From Rallus limicola (Eukaryota; Chordata; Aves; Gruiformes; Rallidae): 64,000 nucleotides of DNA. The stretch spans positions 2,480,001-2,544,000 of the forward strand of contig JAKCOZ010000058.1 of the NCBI GenBank assembly GCA_022605955.1, in the 5' to 3' direction. Positions 1-12,000 of the stretch are shown here, one piece after another. A model generated the notes under the pieces. The model saw only the letters and a list, made by a program, of their open reading frames with translations, was not told the origin of the DNA and did not search any database. The position numbers and the translations under genes were made by a program. Position 1 is the first letter of the stretch. The number at the start of each line of letters is the position of its first letter.

Positions 1-53
1 AGCCTGGAAGTTCTTCATCCTCATGGAAAAAGGGATGGGCTGAACGTTATCCC
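1..53 (-). CDS. OVCH1: Partial exon of an ovochymase-1-like serine protease
   Basis: This exon runs off the left edge. On the minus strand a good acceptor (pyrimidine-rich tract, then CAG) is followed by two bases that complete a Gly codon and then 17 open codons, DNVQPIPFSMRMKNFQA. The splice phase fits the donor of the exon at 1502-1644, giving QYG-DNVQPI across the junction. From memory, human OVCH1 reads FGNAVQPICLP at this point, and such an intron position is usual for TMPRSS-type trypsin domains. The Cys of PICLP, which in chymotrypsin-fold proteases bonds to the activation chain, is absent here (PIPF). The other two frames contain stops. Identification rests on recalled homology and on synteny: OVCH1 lies beside TMTC1 on the same strand in human. 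The gene may be a pseudogene. Confidence 0.6.
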
Positions 54-1501
54 CTGCAGAGGAAAGGGTGCACAAATGAGGCAATGAACCCAACTCTTCT
101 GGGACCATGTCTGATTTCCAGATACAAACAGCATTGTTCAAGTCACACTATTCCATTTCTCCCTTTCCCAAAATATCACAGTAACACGTGAATATCTATA
201 CAATGGGAATACAAACTGAACTTAGTCATGCGCAGCTGAATTACACACAGGGCAAATTCAGGAGAGAGATCAGGAAGACTGACTGTTAATTTCAGAAAAA
301 GGATAGTTGGGAAGGAGACAAAAGAAGAGGGGGAATAGCATGGCATGGACCAAGAAAAGAAAGCAAGTTGCATCTGTACCAATCTCATCCAGCAAAGAGA
401 CCAGACATTGCTCGGGAAACTCTTCACACCATTCTCCCAAAGACCAGTGCTGATCAGATCAGAGGAGTTATGCAGGAGACAAAAAACTCAGCTCAGTTCA
501 ATCCAGACACTTAGTGATTATTTTTTTCTTGATATTGGGGGAAAAATGGATCACAGTTGTCCTTGCTGCCCAGACTTCACAGAAGGGCAAAGCAAGGAGC
601 CCCGTAGGGTTTCCTCAAGGGTTGTCCGTACAGCTCAGATACCATCAAGCCCAGCCCACACCTAGAGACATACCTGCTCAGCCACAGAGTACAGGCACGC
701 AGGCAGCCTTCAAGCAGTATTCCTCATGTTGCCTGCACCACGACATCCAAGCATTTCTTATTTCCCTTATTCCTGCCATTATGGGTAAACCATAAGGCTA
801 TTACCATCCACACCAGTGATTTGAGATGCAACAGTGACAAAAGATTATTCTATGTTGGCTGATTTGCCATTTGATAGTCATGGCCAGTTGGCTGCAACCC
901 ATCATAATTCCATACAACTCAGGGAATTGCTTTTGAAAGGCTTAGGAAGTTGAAGGCTTCCCTACCTCTGACATCCTAAAAATCACCTTTAGAGACTTTT
1001 CTTTTGCCTGCAGAAGTACTTGGAGCAAGAAGGTTTTAATACAGCCTTATTCTTGTCAGGCAGGGTCCTTACAACCCACTGCTAGCTCATTGCCCAGGGC
1101 TGTGGCCAAGAGGAAGCCAGTGGCTTTCCAGCAGCCAGCTGCCAGCTTGCATTAGCACCACAGGGCAGAAGGAAATATGCAGGTGCAGTTTGTACAAGGG
1201 TAACACCAAGGCATACAGGAATATGGCACACAAAGAAAACACAGATGTATCCAGAGCACAGACCCAGACCAAGGGATTAACTTCCAGGACAATTAATGAA
1301 AGCCTAGGGCAAGAACTAACTCAATTGTTTTACTTCAGTAAGAATCAAAGGCACAACTGAAAGGACATATCTTTACCATAGAGAACAGGAAGGGGAAGGG
1401 AAGGTGTTTTTTCTAGATCAGTGCATCAGATGAGGATTTTGCCCATGTAAAGCAGCCTCCTGCACCAGCAGCTCACCCCCAGCCCTTGGGCTCCCACTTA
1501 C
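54..1501 (-). other. OVCH1: Intron of the OVCH1-like gene
   Basis: The intron is bounded by donor GTAAGT, read on the minus strand at its right end, and acceptor CAG at its left end. I recognise no repeat or RNA gene in it. Open frames here are short and show no domain. Confidence 0.5.
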
Positions 1502-1644
1502 CATACTGGGCTGTTTGCTGTAGGGCCATGTCATAGTCCATGTTGTGCAGCTCTTTGAATGTGGAGTGGACAATAACACATGAGACAGGAATGCTCTGCT
1601 CCTGTCTGTCCCTCACCATCACCACCAGGCTCTTCAGGAGCTTT
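1502..1644 (-). CDS. OVCH1: Ovochymase-1-like exon, catalytic-Asp segment of trypsin domain
   Basis: The exon is 143 nt: one base, 47 codons, one base. It is flanked by a strong acceptor (ten-T tract, CCCTTAG) and a consensus donor (ATG then GTAAGT). The peptide starts KLLKSLVVMVRDRQEQ, continues SIPVSCVIVHSTFKELHN and ends MDYDMALQQTAQY. It aligns with the human OVCH1 stretch that I recall as KDKQEQNIPVSKIITHPEY followed by SPDIALLYL, so the catalytic Asp is present in YDMAL. About seven residues before RDRQEQ are missing compared with human, and an extra Cys appears in VSCVIV. The exon itself is open and its splice sites look intact, but the preceding exon seems broken (1664-1777), so the transcript may not make active protease. 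Confidence 0.62.
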
Positions 1645-1663
1645 CTAAGGGAAAAAAAAAACC

Positions 1664-1777
1664 CCAAACCAGTTCTGGGGCGATGAGGGAAGAGGTTACC
1701 ACCACAAAGAGCTCCTGCCCTTGGACCTGGGGGTGGCCTTTGGTAACAGGACTTGAAGCATGGCTGATTTCACACTA
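1664..1777 (-). pseudogene. OVCH1: Degenerate OVCH1-like exon for the His-box half of the trypsin domain
   Basis: Read leftward on the minus strand, one frame gives a stop (TAG, 1775-1777), then CEISHASSPVTKGHPQV and, further on, SSLIAPELVW (SLIAPE at 1673-1690). Typical S1 proteases have RI.GG...HPWQVSL...FCGGSLIAPEWVLTAAHC, and human OVCH1, as I recall it, has STKGGQPWQV and CGGSLI. A TGTGGTGG (Cys-Gly-Gly) lies at 1699-1706 in a different frame, separated from SLIAPE by 7 extra bases. After ELVW the sequence runs directly into the T-tract and acceptor of the next exon. The TAAHC box with its catalytic His and the exon's donor are therefore absent. I infer a deletion that joined the exon remnant to the 3' end of its intron. 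Chance similarity is possible but unlikely, given the position and three separate matching blocks. Confidence 0.5.
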
Positions 1778-2965
1778 GCAGCAAGGCTGAAGATTCCCTG
1801 ACCTCCAGCTGGAAAAGCCGGACTTCTGTTATAATGGCTAAATGGGCTTCTTGTTTCATCTGCCACCCATGGCGCATACCTGGGCAGCAGAGAGCAGGGG
1901 GCTGCTGGCAGGTTTCACTGATGCCAGTTTGGTAGAGGGAAAAGTTTATCTTTTGTCTTGGGACTTATAGAATCCCTGTGCTGGTTTTGGCTTTGAAACA
2001 TCAAGCTCAGCCCTTGTTATCTGCAGCCTGGAAGATTAAAAGGCACACAAGAAGCCTTAAAAGCAATGGGAAGTGATTGCCGAGTCAGTTTGGCCCCTTA
2101 AATCTTCCTTTCTAATTTGTTATCAGTGCCTTTTAGAGATGAGCAGAGGCCTGTATCCGAGAGCTTTACAATGATTTTCAGCAGCTACATGTAGTTTAAA
2201 ATAACACTATAAAAGCATATGCCCATTATGTTTTTCTGCATATTTTATAAGCATTATGATGTCACAGGTAAACTCAGAGTAATCCCCTCCAGCAAAATTG
2301 AAATACCATTCAGTATTCCTTTTACCAATTCAGTCGCTAGCTATGCTATCAGAGCAGCATTTCCCAAAAAATAGACTGGCAGTAGATCCCATCTTTAGCA
2401 AACAAGATCTTTAGTAAGGGAGTTTACTCTGCTCTAGAGACCAAGCAAGCACCCTGGGGCGCATGGCGGGACAGTTTTACACTCAATGGAAGACATGAAC
2501 TACAGTCATTGTCCTGCCTGGTACCGGGCACTGCTGGAGATGCTCACAAGAGCCCCACAAATTGTCTGAGTTTTGGCTGTCAGTGTTTCCCACTACCAAA
2601 CCCCACAGCACAGGGCACGAGGCCACAGTGACCCCATCTCAAAATCTGTGCCGTGAGACCTGATTCAGAGGTGTGCCTGAACTACTACTGAAAGAGGACA
2701 AAACTAATTCCTGAAGTAATTGCCTTTTCTCTCCAGACTGTATCCACTTTCTTGGAGTCCAAGAAATCCCAGTGCTCAGACAAGAATTTTGAAGCCCATC
2801 TATCACTGATTTCTAGCAGGTTTATAGGGTTTTGGGAGTGGTTTTTTGGTAGATTTTTTTTTTGTTTTTAAAACCCTGCCCCCAATCTCTTCTCCAACCT
2901 TTATGGGATTGCACCCTTCCATGGAAGTCTGACTGCTGTGAATTATCACTACCTTATTTCACTTC
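1778..2965. other. Non-coding, nothing recognised
   Basis: I see no exon with matching splice sites and no repeat family here. N-terminal OVCH1 exons (signal peptide, activation peptide) should lie upstream, that is to the right, but I could not find them by eye. Confidence 0.4.
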
Positions 2966-3467
2966 TGGGCTCCCTGGTATAAGAAAGACAGGGACCTTCT
3001 GGAGAGAGTCCAGAGAAGGGCAACGAAGATGATTAGGGGCCTGGAACATCTCCCCTATGAGGAAAGGCTGAGTGAGCTGGGTCTGTTCAGCCTGGAGAAA
3101 AGAAGACTTAGGGGGGACCTAATTAGTGTTTATAAATATCTTAGACTTGGGATGCAGGGGGAACTGGCCAGCCCATTTTCAGTGGTCTGTGGGGACAGGA
3201 CTAGGGGCAATGGCTGTAAGCTGGAGCATAGGAAGTTCCGCACCAACATGCGGATGAACTTTTTCACAGTGAGGGTGACGGAGCAGTGGAACAGGCTGCC
3301 CAGGGAGGTGGTGGAGTCTCCTTCTCTGGAGATATTCAAGTCTCGTCTGGATGCCTATCTATGTAATATGAGATAGGGAGCTTGCTTTGGCAGGGGGGTT
3401 GGACCCGATGATCTCTTGAGGTCCCTTCCAACCCCTAAGATTCTGTGATTCTGTGATTCTGTGATTG
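2966..3467 (+). mobile_element. CR1 LINE, 5'-truncated 3' end
   Basis: This is the classic avian CR1 tail in plus orientation. The landmarks are the GGGCTCC..GGTATAAGAAAGAC start, the peptide [17 protein letters not shown], then GATGATCTCTTGAGGTCCC and a terminal array of ATTCTGTG units. The terminal reading frame is open from 3029 to 3376 (115 codons, ending LDAYLCNMR), which suggests a fairly young copy. Most CR1 copies are 5'-truncated and have no target duplication, as here. Confidence 0.93.
3440..3467 (+). repeat. CR1 terminal octamer array
   Basis: About three and a half tandem copies of the 8-bp unit TTCTGTGA end the CR1 element. This array replaces a poly(A) tail in CR1 and marks its orientation. 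Confidence 0.9.
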
Positions 3468-3648
3468 TGCCACCTTTGGAGGTGGCAAGTCCAGGCAGCC
3501 TGGCTTGCCAGGGCTGGTAGGCACGCGCATTTTTACAGCTGCCTTCCCTGAAGTGTAGAGGCCTGAGCACCTTCCATCAACATATTGGGGGTGGTGTGTG
3601 TTCAACCAAGCCTTTGGTTCAGTGTTTTCTAGTAAATTAAGATTATTA

Positions 3649-3678
3649 CACACACACACACACACACATACACACACT
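3649..3678 (+). repeat. (CA)n microsatellite
   Basis: Dinucleotide CA repeat with one CATA interruption, about 180 bp after the CR1 end. Confidence 0.95.
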
Positions 3679-6600
3679 CAGTGAAACCATTCGTCTCGTT
3701 TTCTAATCACTCCCAGCCATAAATTACAGACCTGCTAATGACACAGCTCATCTTTACTGCTGGGACGCTGCTTACTGGAACTGGAAAGTTTCTGTACTTC
3801 CCAGCAGCGCCTGACACCAGGATTGCCTGGCAGTGCAGATGCTGCAGTAACGGGAACATCGGAGGAGCATCAGCAGCACTACAGCGCAGGGTAAAAGCAC
3901 CGGCAGGTTTTGTGTGGGTTAAAAGAGGAACGAGGAGGTGCCTCATTATCAAGGTTAATCTTGCATATTGGAATTTTTACACCATAGCAACTTCCTCATT
4001 ATTCAACATCAATCCTCAAAAACTTGAGTCTTGCCCAAGTTGAGCAAGAAACAGATGTGAAGCTGACCAGCCTGCCATTACGTTATAAAGAATTATAGAA
4101 GAGCTGACAAAGGGGCCACTTATATCATTGTCCCTGCCCATCAAGAGGTCTGTAGTGTGACCTGTAAAGCTGCTCTTGCATTAAAAGTACAGAAACCAAC
4201 GTGACTGCTATGAGTAATGGGACAGATGCCAGGGCTGCTTTTAACAGCAAGCTGCAGTGGTGCTTCTGCCTCAGAAATGCTTCTCTGGTCTTTGCTCTGA
4301 ACAGAACATTTGAATTTGCTTTGCAAAGTCCCTGTGCAGGGAAGAAGCTGTAGGGAGAAACATGCAGAGACCCAGGAGGAGCAAGCAGGGTGCTGCTGGG
4401 TGGGGCATGAGGTGGTTCCTCCTAAGATGAATTTCTGCTGCAAGAGGTGTCAGGAGTGAAGACATCAGGCTGACTTGCTGTTCCAGACTGACCATGTAGT
4501 GAGCAACAGTAGTGACAACATTTCCTCAGACCAGACCACCACCACAGGAATGGAAATGGCCCAGATTGAGGAATGACTTCAAAGAAAGGGTCACGTACAT
4601 TTTGAGATGAGGCAACTCCTGTTTCCTCCCAAAATGGGAAATAACAAAGATCATCCCAGCCAGGAAAACAACTTCTTTCCTCCCAGTATCAGCGTGGGAT
4701 TCTTGGCTTCCTAGAGCCCAGAGGAGCTGTTTCCAAGCTGCATCTGACCCTTGGCAGCTGCTTTGGGCCCCAGTGGTGCACAGAAGGAATGAAAGACCCT
4801 GGAGCATCCTGAAACAAGGAGGGATTGGACATCTCACTCCTCTTCCTTGCATTCCTGAGCTTCCACGGCTTGATGCTAGCAAGGGGTCCAGAGAATCCAT
4901 CCCTCTTATGCCATCTCTCCCCCTCCTCTGCCTTCTTGCCCTTCATGCTCCTACTTGCATACATTTCCAAGCTGCTGCACCTACAGGGACTGGGTTTGGA
5001 GAGAAGGAGGTAGCAAGTACCATTTGCAAACACGCAACATGCAAACAGGTGGTACTTGTCTAAATACAACCACAGCCTGCTCAGTCGCTCATAAAGCATC
5101 ATCCTGCAGCCATCACTCTGTGCTTTTCCTTACATGCAAGTAAACTTACCTCTGCAGGAGAGGCACCCACACTTCCCATCCGTTCACTCTCTTTCTACAC
5201 CATAAAACTGAGCAAGTCCTCTGCTGGTGCACAGCACCAAAGCTCTGCAGCTGCAGTAGCTCACACCTGTCAGAGATCTCACCTCGGCTATTAGATCAGC
5301 TCCCCCAGTTTGGGAGCAGAGTCAGCCTAAGATGCTAGGCAAGAAGGACTTTAGTCTAACTTCCACTCCTGAGGGACCAGGGTTCGATGACTTGAGGAAG
5401 AAAGAGATGCTCCTGCCTCTCCTTCTCTGGGGGCACACAGACCTGTCAGTGCTGATCTCCAGGCACCAACTTGAGAGAAGAATCCCAGCAGCAAAGCGTC
5501 CTCTGAGCTCCTCAGGTGAATGCAACAAATTCCACACACTTCAGGCCTACACAGAAGACAAACAAGAGTGTCTTGCTGTGAGACAACACTCCACATGCTC
5601 AGATGCATCACCTTAGGCTCTTCTGGTAGGTAGGGAATTAACAGGACAAATCCTAGGTGTCATGGTTTTCCTAGCTCCAGCGTGAGCTCCAAGCTGAAGG
5701 CAATTATATGGAGATAAATGAAAACACACAGAAATTGCATTTCTTGGTAAGAAGCTGATGTGTGCAAAGCTGAGGTCTCCTGTGAGGTACTTTCATGATG
5801 TGTGTGCAGAGTCATAAAAAATGCAAATATATATTTCATCCAGCAGCCTAATTATTCTTGATGAAATGTAAGTGGGACTTACAAAATTAAATAACAAGTG
5901 TGACAGATTAGATGCCACCAGACTTTGTTCAAAATTTATTATCTTAAAGCTTCCATACATGAAGTGCCCAACTCATCATGAAACTGAACTGCCCAGCATT
6001 GGCTTTGGTCTGAAATGCACTGCAAGGAGACAGAGCTTTCTCACGTGGATTTTGGCATCAATTCTGCCTTAGGAATATGTAAAATAAGCACAGGGAAAGT
6101 TTGATGTCCAGCTAGGTCTGGTCAAGATTTAAATGCTTCCTCAAACTATGTGCAGTTTGAGCTAAACTTGTGGCAAACACATTTATATTCTCCAGGAAAA
6201 CCGCCTTCAGCCCTGACCCAGCAGGGAGCAATGCACATGGTGACAGGCCTGCCAGACCACATGCTGGGTACAGGAGGAAGGGGTGTGCTGCTTCCCAGGC
6301 TCAGCTCCAAAACCTGATATGCACAGCAAAGATCACACAGGAGGGGTGATCTCAAATGTGTGGGACACAAAAGGAACCAATTGCAACTCCTCAGACTAGA
6401 CGTCCGCTTCTTGAGGCTGCGTAGTTTCAGGAAAGGAGCAGTGATGGAGCTTCTGGCTCCTTTGCTGAGAAGAGGACAGCAGCTCTTCCTCCACTGGCTT
6501 AAGCTACTTGCTTAACCCTCCCATCAGGTTGGCATTAGAAGACCTACCAATCTTTCACACCACCTTACCCAAGTGCCAGTGAACTGAGGAGCCCCCATCT

Positions 6601-7636
6601 TTCTCCTCTACCAAGGCAGCCAATGACCCCAAAGACAGCACCAGCAAGTGGGACTCACCCCACAAGGCTGCAGGGATCCTTGCACAACTCCTGCAAGCAC
6701 TTCTGGCTGTCAATGGCTAATTGAGCTCCTTGCCACTCCATTCGGCCCAGCCTCTTCCTTTTTATTTTTTTTTCTTTAATAGCATTTTATCACATTCCCA
6801 GGACATTCTCTGGCCTCAAAACACTTGGGGATCACTGCAGAAAGCTCAGTCACAAATTCATGCACAATTTTCTAAGCCATTGACCTGGACCAAGCTCTCC
6901 CTAGCCCTTGCTGCTCACTAAATTTCCCATATTTCCCAATATCCAATTATCTCCCAATAATCACCACTGCGGTGATTATTGTTAAAGCAGCAAGTCTACT
7001 AGTGAAGTAGAAAATGGACAGACTTTATTAGGAAGTTAAATGATGGAGAAAACTTCATTCCCTTAGGTGGGGAGAGAAAATAGCATTGGCAACATCAGAA
7101 GAACCAGCATGGCATTGGAGCAGGGTGGGAGGGATGTGAGTTAGGTGTTTACTCCATCTCGTGCCCCAGATGGGCAGATCTTTTTATTACCATTTCCTTC
7201 TCTTACCTATAAGCATCCCTAGGAAAGAAATCTTTACATGGGTGGGGGAGCAGGCTAGATAGGGAATTATAAATACATTAGCCACTGTAGTAGGATAAGT
7301 AAGAAAGGTTTGAGAACAGGCTGCCATTCATTGACCTCCTAGACGCTTTTCTGACCTGCCTGCCCCAGGGTAGCCAGTTAGCAGACTGAGAAGGACCAAG
7401 CAATTTTTCTTTGTTGTGCAGACAAGGCACCTCACCACAGCTGAGTGGCTTGCATGAGGAACCACTTATTTGCCTCAGCAGCTGTGGCAAAGCAGCACCT
7501 AGAAGGAGGGAGTATAAAAGAGTTCCAGTCCCAGCAGAGCTACAGCAAGGGCAGCCCAAAATCACTCACCTGGGGCAAGCACACCAAGATCCAGGGTGGT
7601 TTATGAAAACTGAGTGGCTATATTTGCCTGTTTAGT
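3679..7636. other. Intergenic or OVCH1 5' intron, nothing recognised
   Basis: Unique-looking sequence without a supportable exon, RNA gene or known repeat. Open frames here have no family resemblance, and I could not match any to the missing OVCH1 N-terminal exons. Confidence 0.4.
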
Positions 7637-8215
7637 ACTTGTGGTTTAACCCCAGCCAGCATCTCAGCCCCACGCAGCCACTCACTCACTCCCCTACAGC
7701 AAGATGGAGGAATCAGAAGAGTAAAAGTGAGAAAATTCATGGGCTGAGATAAAAACAGCTTAATAGGTAAGGCAAAACCCATACAGACAAGCAAAGCAAA
7801 ACAAGGAATTGATTCCCCACTTCCCATGGGAAGGTAGGTGATCAACCATCACCAGGACAGCACGGCTCCATCATGCATCACAGTGACTCAGGAAGAACAC
7901 CACCGCTGCAAACAAACATCTCCCCTTCCTTCTTTCCCCAGCCTCAATATGCTGGGCATGACGCCATATGGTATAGAATATCCCTTTGGTCAGTTTGGGT
8001 CAGCTGTCCTGGCTGCGGTGACTCCCATCTTCTTTTGGGCACCTCCAGCCATCCCACTGGTGAGGTGGGGAGCTGAAAAGTCCTTGGCTCTGTGTGAGCA
8101 CTGATCAGCAGTAAGGAAAACATCCCCTTGTTACCAACACTGTTTCCAGCACAAATCCAAACATACCCCAATGAATAAAATTAACTGTATCCCAGCCAAA
8201 AAATTGCATGGGACA
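7637..8215 (-). mobile_element. ERVL-type LTR (solo), older copy
   Basis: On the minus strand the element starts TGTCCCATG, then GGCTGGGATACAGTTAATTTT. It passes through CAGCTGACCCAAACTGACC and AGCATATTGAGGCTGGGG, a degraded TATA region, and ends GGGGTTAAACCACA. This is the layout of the abundant avian ERVL LTR that begins TGTCCTGGTTT..GGCTGGGATAGAGTTAA. No internal retroviral sequence adjoins it, and I find no clear target duplication. Divergence suggests it is older than the copies at 36624 and 62402. Confidence 0.75.
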
Positions 8216-9064
8216 CTTGAAAAGCAGGTAACACCAGCTTTTCATCTGTGAAGCAGTACACAGGATTTACTGAGAGGCTGCAGTAGCTGCTCTAAGGATG
8301 ATAATTATGTGACCTTTTCTACAAAGAGAGCTACTACTCACATACTGCAAGAGCAACTACAGCACAGAGCTGCCTTTTCTTTTTGGGGCCAGGGACTGCA
8401 GAGCCCCGCAGGCACTGCAGTGCTTCCAGGCATATGGAGCCCTAGGGTCTCCCACAGCAGAGCAGCCATCTCCACCCCACCTCAGAGCTGCTGAGCAGCC
8501 AGGGGGGCAGCACAGCCTGGAGGAGGTGAGCACTGCCCAGCCTGTTCCCACTTGCCAGGTCACTGCCAGTGAGAAGGCCCCTCTCCTGGGATAGTAACAA
8601 TGCCAAAGGCCAATTATATCTGTGGGCAATGGAGGGAAGCAAGACCACTGTGCTGTGTGACCTGTTCTACTGAAAGAGCAAAAACCTGTGCACTGCTCCA
8701 TGAAGCAGGATCCAGGCTATGACCTGGACGTACATCTTCCATCTCCAGCATTACAGCTGAGGACCTGGGCAGAGGGGCATTGGGGAGCAAGCTCCATTAA
8801 GAAACCCAGCACTGTTGGGATCCGGGAGAACTTCAGGGTGTACAGGCTGACTTCAAAGTGAGCGTGCAATTCCCCTTCTTGCTACAGAGGGTTTTGCACA
8901 CACCAAGATGGCAGAAAACACTATGGCTTGTGTTTGCTCTTTCAGATCCATTTTCAACGGAGGTGTTTATCACCACCACGACCCCTGAGTGAACCCAAGC
9001 CCTGGGAGCACACAGGAGCATCTGGGACTGTCTGCCAGGGTGAAGAAAATTAGAGCAAAATTGG
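8216..9064. other. Intergenic, nothing recognised
   Basis: No exon, RNA gene or repeat could be identified. Confidence 0.4.
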
Positions 9065-9070
9065 TTTATT
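9065..9070 (-). promoter_or_regulatory. TMTC1: Candidate TMTC1 polyadenylation signal (AATAAA)
   Basis: TTTATT on the plus strand reads AATAAA on the minus strand, with a T-rich stretch (TTTTCTTC) shortly downstream. It would give a 3' UTR of about 5.3 kb, plausible for a vertebrate TMTC1. Other AATAAA hexamers occur on this strand nearer the stop, at 10936-10941 and 11877-11882. The real site or sites cannot be chosen from sequence alone. Confidence 0.25.
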
Positions 9071-12000
9071 TTTAATTTCTTCTGTTTTTCTCATTGCACT
9101 CTGTAGGTTTGACACGTTCACAACTGATGTATAAAGCCTGACATGAAGACCTTATGTCAGTGTAACATGTCCAATCATCAAGACCCTATAACCACCATCC
9201 CTATAACCACCATCCTTTCTCATGCTTGGGCTCCAAAAAATGCTGGCTCCAGTATTTTTTTACAGCCAGACTCAAATAAATGTGCTGCATAGTGCTCCTA
9301 CATGATCAGTAACTGGGACTCCTTGGGCAGTAAAATTTAAGTCAAGCGGAGTAAGAAACTTTGGCCCTTCCACCTGCAGAAGAACTTGTTCACGGTTGGT
9401 CCTGAGGATCAGACTGACTCCACAGCCAAGAGAACAAAACCAGACATGACACTTAACTTTTCTTACTTTTTATATAAAATAGACATTTACATACATTTTC
9501 TTGTGCAGACTTTGAGCATAACTCCTTTATGTGAAATCTAGCCATAAATCCCACAGTGAAAAAAAGCAAAGACTTTGCAAATTCCTGTACCACTGACACA
9601 CATCCATCTGCTACTAAGTGTGATTTGTTTTTTTTTAAAGATTTCTATCCATGGGCTGTTTTCTTGTTTGGCTTTTTTTTTTTGCTTGTTTTTAAAAGAT
9701 ACACATAACTGACCAAAAAAAAAAAATCAAAATCAAACCAATCTAGAAATAAGACCCATATGAACAAGAGGCAATGCAAACAACTCCCGCATGAGGAACA
9801 TGCAGCGTGATGTCCACTTCAGGCAAAGACTGCAACATTTAATACAGTTGTAGAAGCCGTAACTTTTACAGGGGGAACCACTGGGGGTATTTACCGGAAG
9901 GAGAGAGTTCCAGCAAGTCATTACAAACGTGGCAATGAACTTTTGCACAAAGCCATTGAGTTTACCTGAAGCAACTTTGCCACACCGAAACACTAGTGAA
10001 TGCCAAGCCCTTTTTTCTTTTTTTTTTTTTCCCTTTTTCTTTGCTGCTGGGTTTAAATGTACATGAAAACAAAAAAAAAGGTGCATTTTGAAATTGTGAA
10101 ATTACTGCAGGAGACTGAAGGTTGGGGAAATAAACCTCTAAAGGCTATATTTTTTTTCCCCAAGATTGTGCATAATTGCATATATGAAAGATAGAAATTG
10201 AACACTTGGTCAACTTCATCACATACAGACTGAGGACACTTAAGCATATACCAACTTTTTCAACGAGCTGGAGGACAAGTGGGGCGAAAGATAATACAAC
10301 TATATTCCAAATGGTGTAATTACTGAAATTAGAATGACAATTATCTTCCTTTACCAAATGTTGTACACTATATCTAGCCTGATTTCTGTAACTGTTGAAA
10401 AACCTTCCTAGTTTTTAGATATTTTAGGGGTGTCCAGTCTCTCCTGAAAGTTAGGCTTCTCCTGAAAGTTGACTTAAGACAGCCATGTGCATGTGTGACA
10501 CCCCTCCCCTGTCCTTGTGAATATCTCTGGAATGAAGGCAGTTTGCACTGCTGCATTCACTTACTGTTTGGCCAAAACAAGTTGCCTGCACAGCTGTAGG
10601 ACAATCTAGTCCAATCAGTCCATGAGAGAGAGAAAATGCCCCCCACTGCATCATTTATCCCAGGGGATGGAAAAGGAATGTAAGCAAAGAGCGCTGGACA
10701 TTAAATAAACAGTAAACCAAAATCCATCAGCTGAAAATATTATTCATGGGAAAATGAAAAAACAACACAATTGTGATGTTTTTCATTTAGGATTTAGATG
10801 CACAGCAAGTTCATGAGAGTCCTATCTAACCAGCTTTCCATTAATTCTCTGCTCTGATATTGGAGAGCACTGAGGTTTAGCCAACACAACTTGCAGAGGG
10901 AGTGAACTCTCCCCCACTGCGCAAAGCTTCAGCCATTTATTACTTTGTCATCTCTGATAATCACGCTGAGCACTGGAGTTGGCAGAAAAGAATGTATTTA
11001 TAATTCATTATTTTAGAAGCTATGCAAGCTAGAGAAATAGGACATTTCCTATGATTAATTAGGATAATATCCAGTTTATCATGAGGTAAGTCGCTGTATT
11101 TATCTTCCACAATTGAATTCCCTTTCAGTGGAGGTAACCCTTTTCATATCATACTCCATTCTTCTTCGCCTACAATAAACCTTTCACAAGATTAATGTCC
11201 TGCACAAACATGGCATTTCAGCACAGATGCCAGTGAGCCAGGGAGTCGGCCGCAAACTTCACAAGGCTTTAGCTGCTCAGGGTTTGAATTGTCCTCCAAG
11301 CACGATGCCAGTTTGCAGACCCTCGTCCTGCATAGACAGGGTGTAAAGTGCTGGCAGGGGAAAGCAGGGTTCATTACCGAGTCCCTCCTCTCTTCGTAGC
11401 TACCATGAGCCCACCTCCAAAATGTGGAGAGTCGGCCTTTCAGCATATAAACTTAATCCAGTTCAACTGGGATTAAACTGTGGGTACATTATCTGCCTAA
11501 TTCAGGCGAGTGTATGAACAGACTTCCCAGCAAACCGCCTCCCTCACTGGGAGCATGGTCTCATCTTTCTCTGTTATTCTGCAAGTAAGACAGAATTGCA
11601 AAAATCGTAATCGATCCTTCTCCAGGACCTGGGAGGGGGGCACTCAAATCGGTCTTAGGAGGTCAAGATGGCTTTAATCAGGTTCTAGGACAAGAACAAT
11701 TTCTACCAGATCTCTCAGGAAAGCCAAACTAAATTTAAGTTAAAAACACAAAATCTCATCTTTCCCCTCACAAAGCATCGGTGTAAAAAAATACAGCTTC
11801 TTCTATATTTGAAAAAATACGTTTCACTGGCCACAATTTAAAGACACGCTGCTGTGCGGCTTGTAGAATATAAAGTCTTTATTTAATATATCTTTATGAG
11901 GCAAAATTTATAGCTGATACATGTTTTTAAATGAGACGTATCTCACTCCACCCCTAACCACCACGCTTCAGCTAGCACACTCTGCCACTGTCTGCTATGC

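Noticed and set aside
1698..1706. TGTGGTGGT (Cys-Gly-Gly) taken as an intact CGGSL protease motif in the frame of the next exon
   Set aside because: In that frame the continuation is NLFPHRPRTG, not SLI..TAAHC. SLIAPE lies in another frame, so I treat it as a broken exon rather than a working one.
9183..9212. Short direct repeat of CCCTATAACCACCAT
   Set aside because: Two copies only, with no associated element. A trivial slippage duplication.
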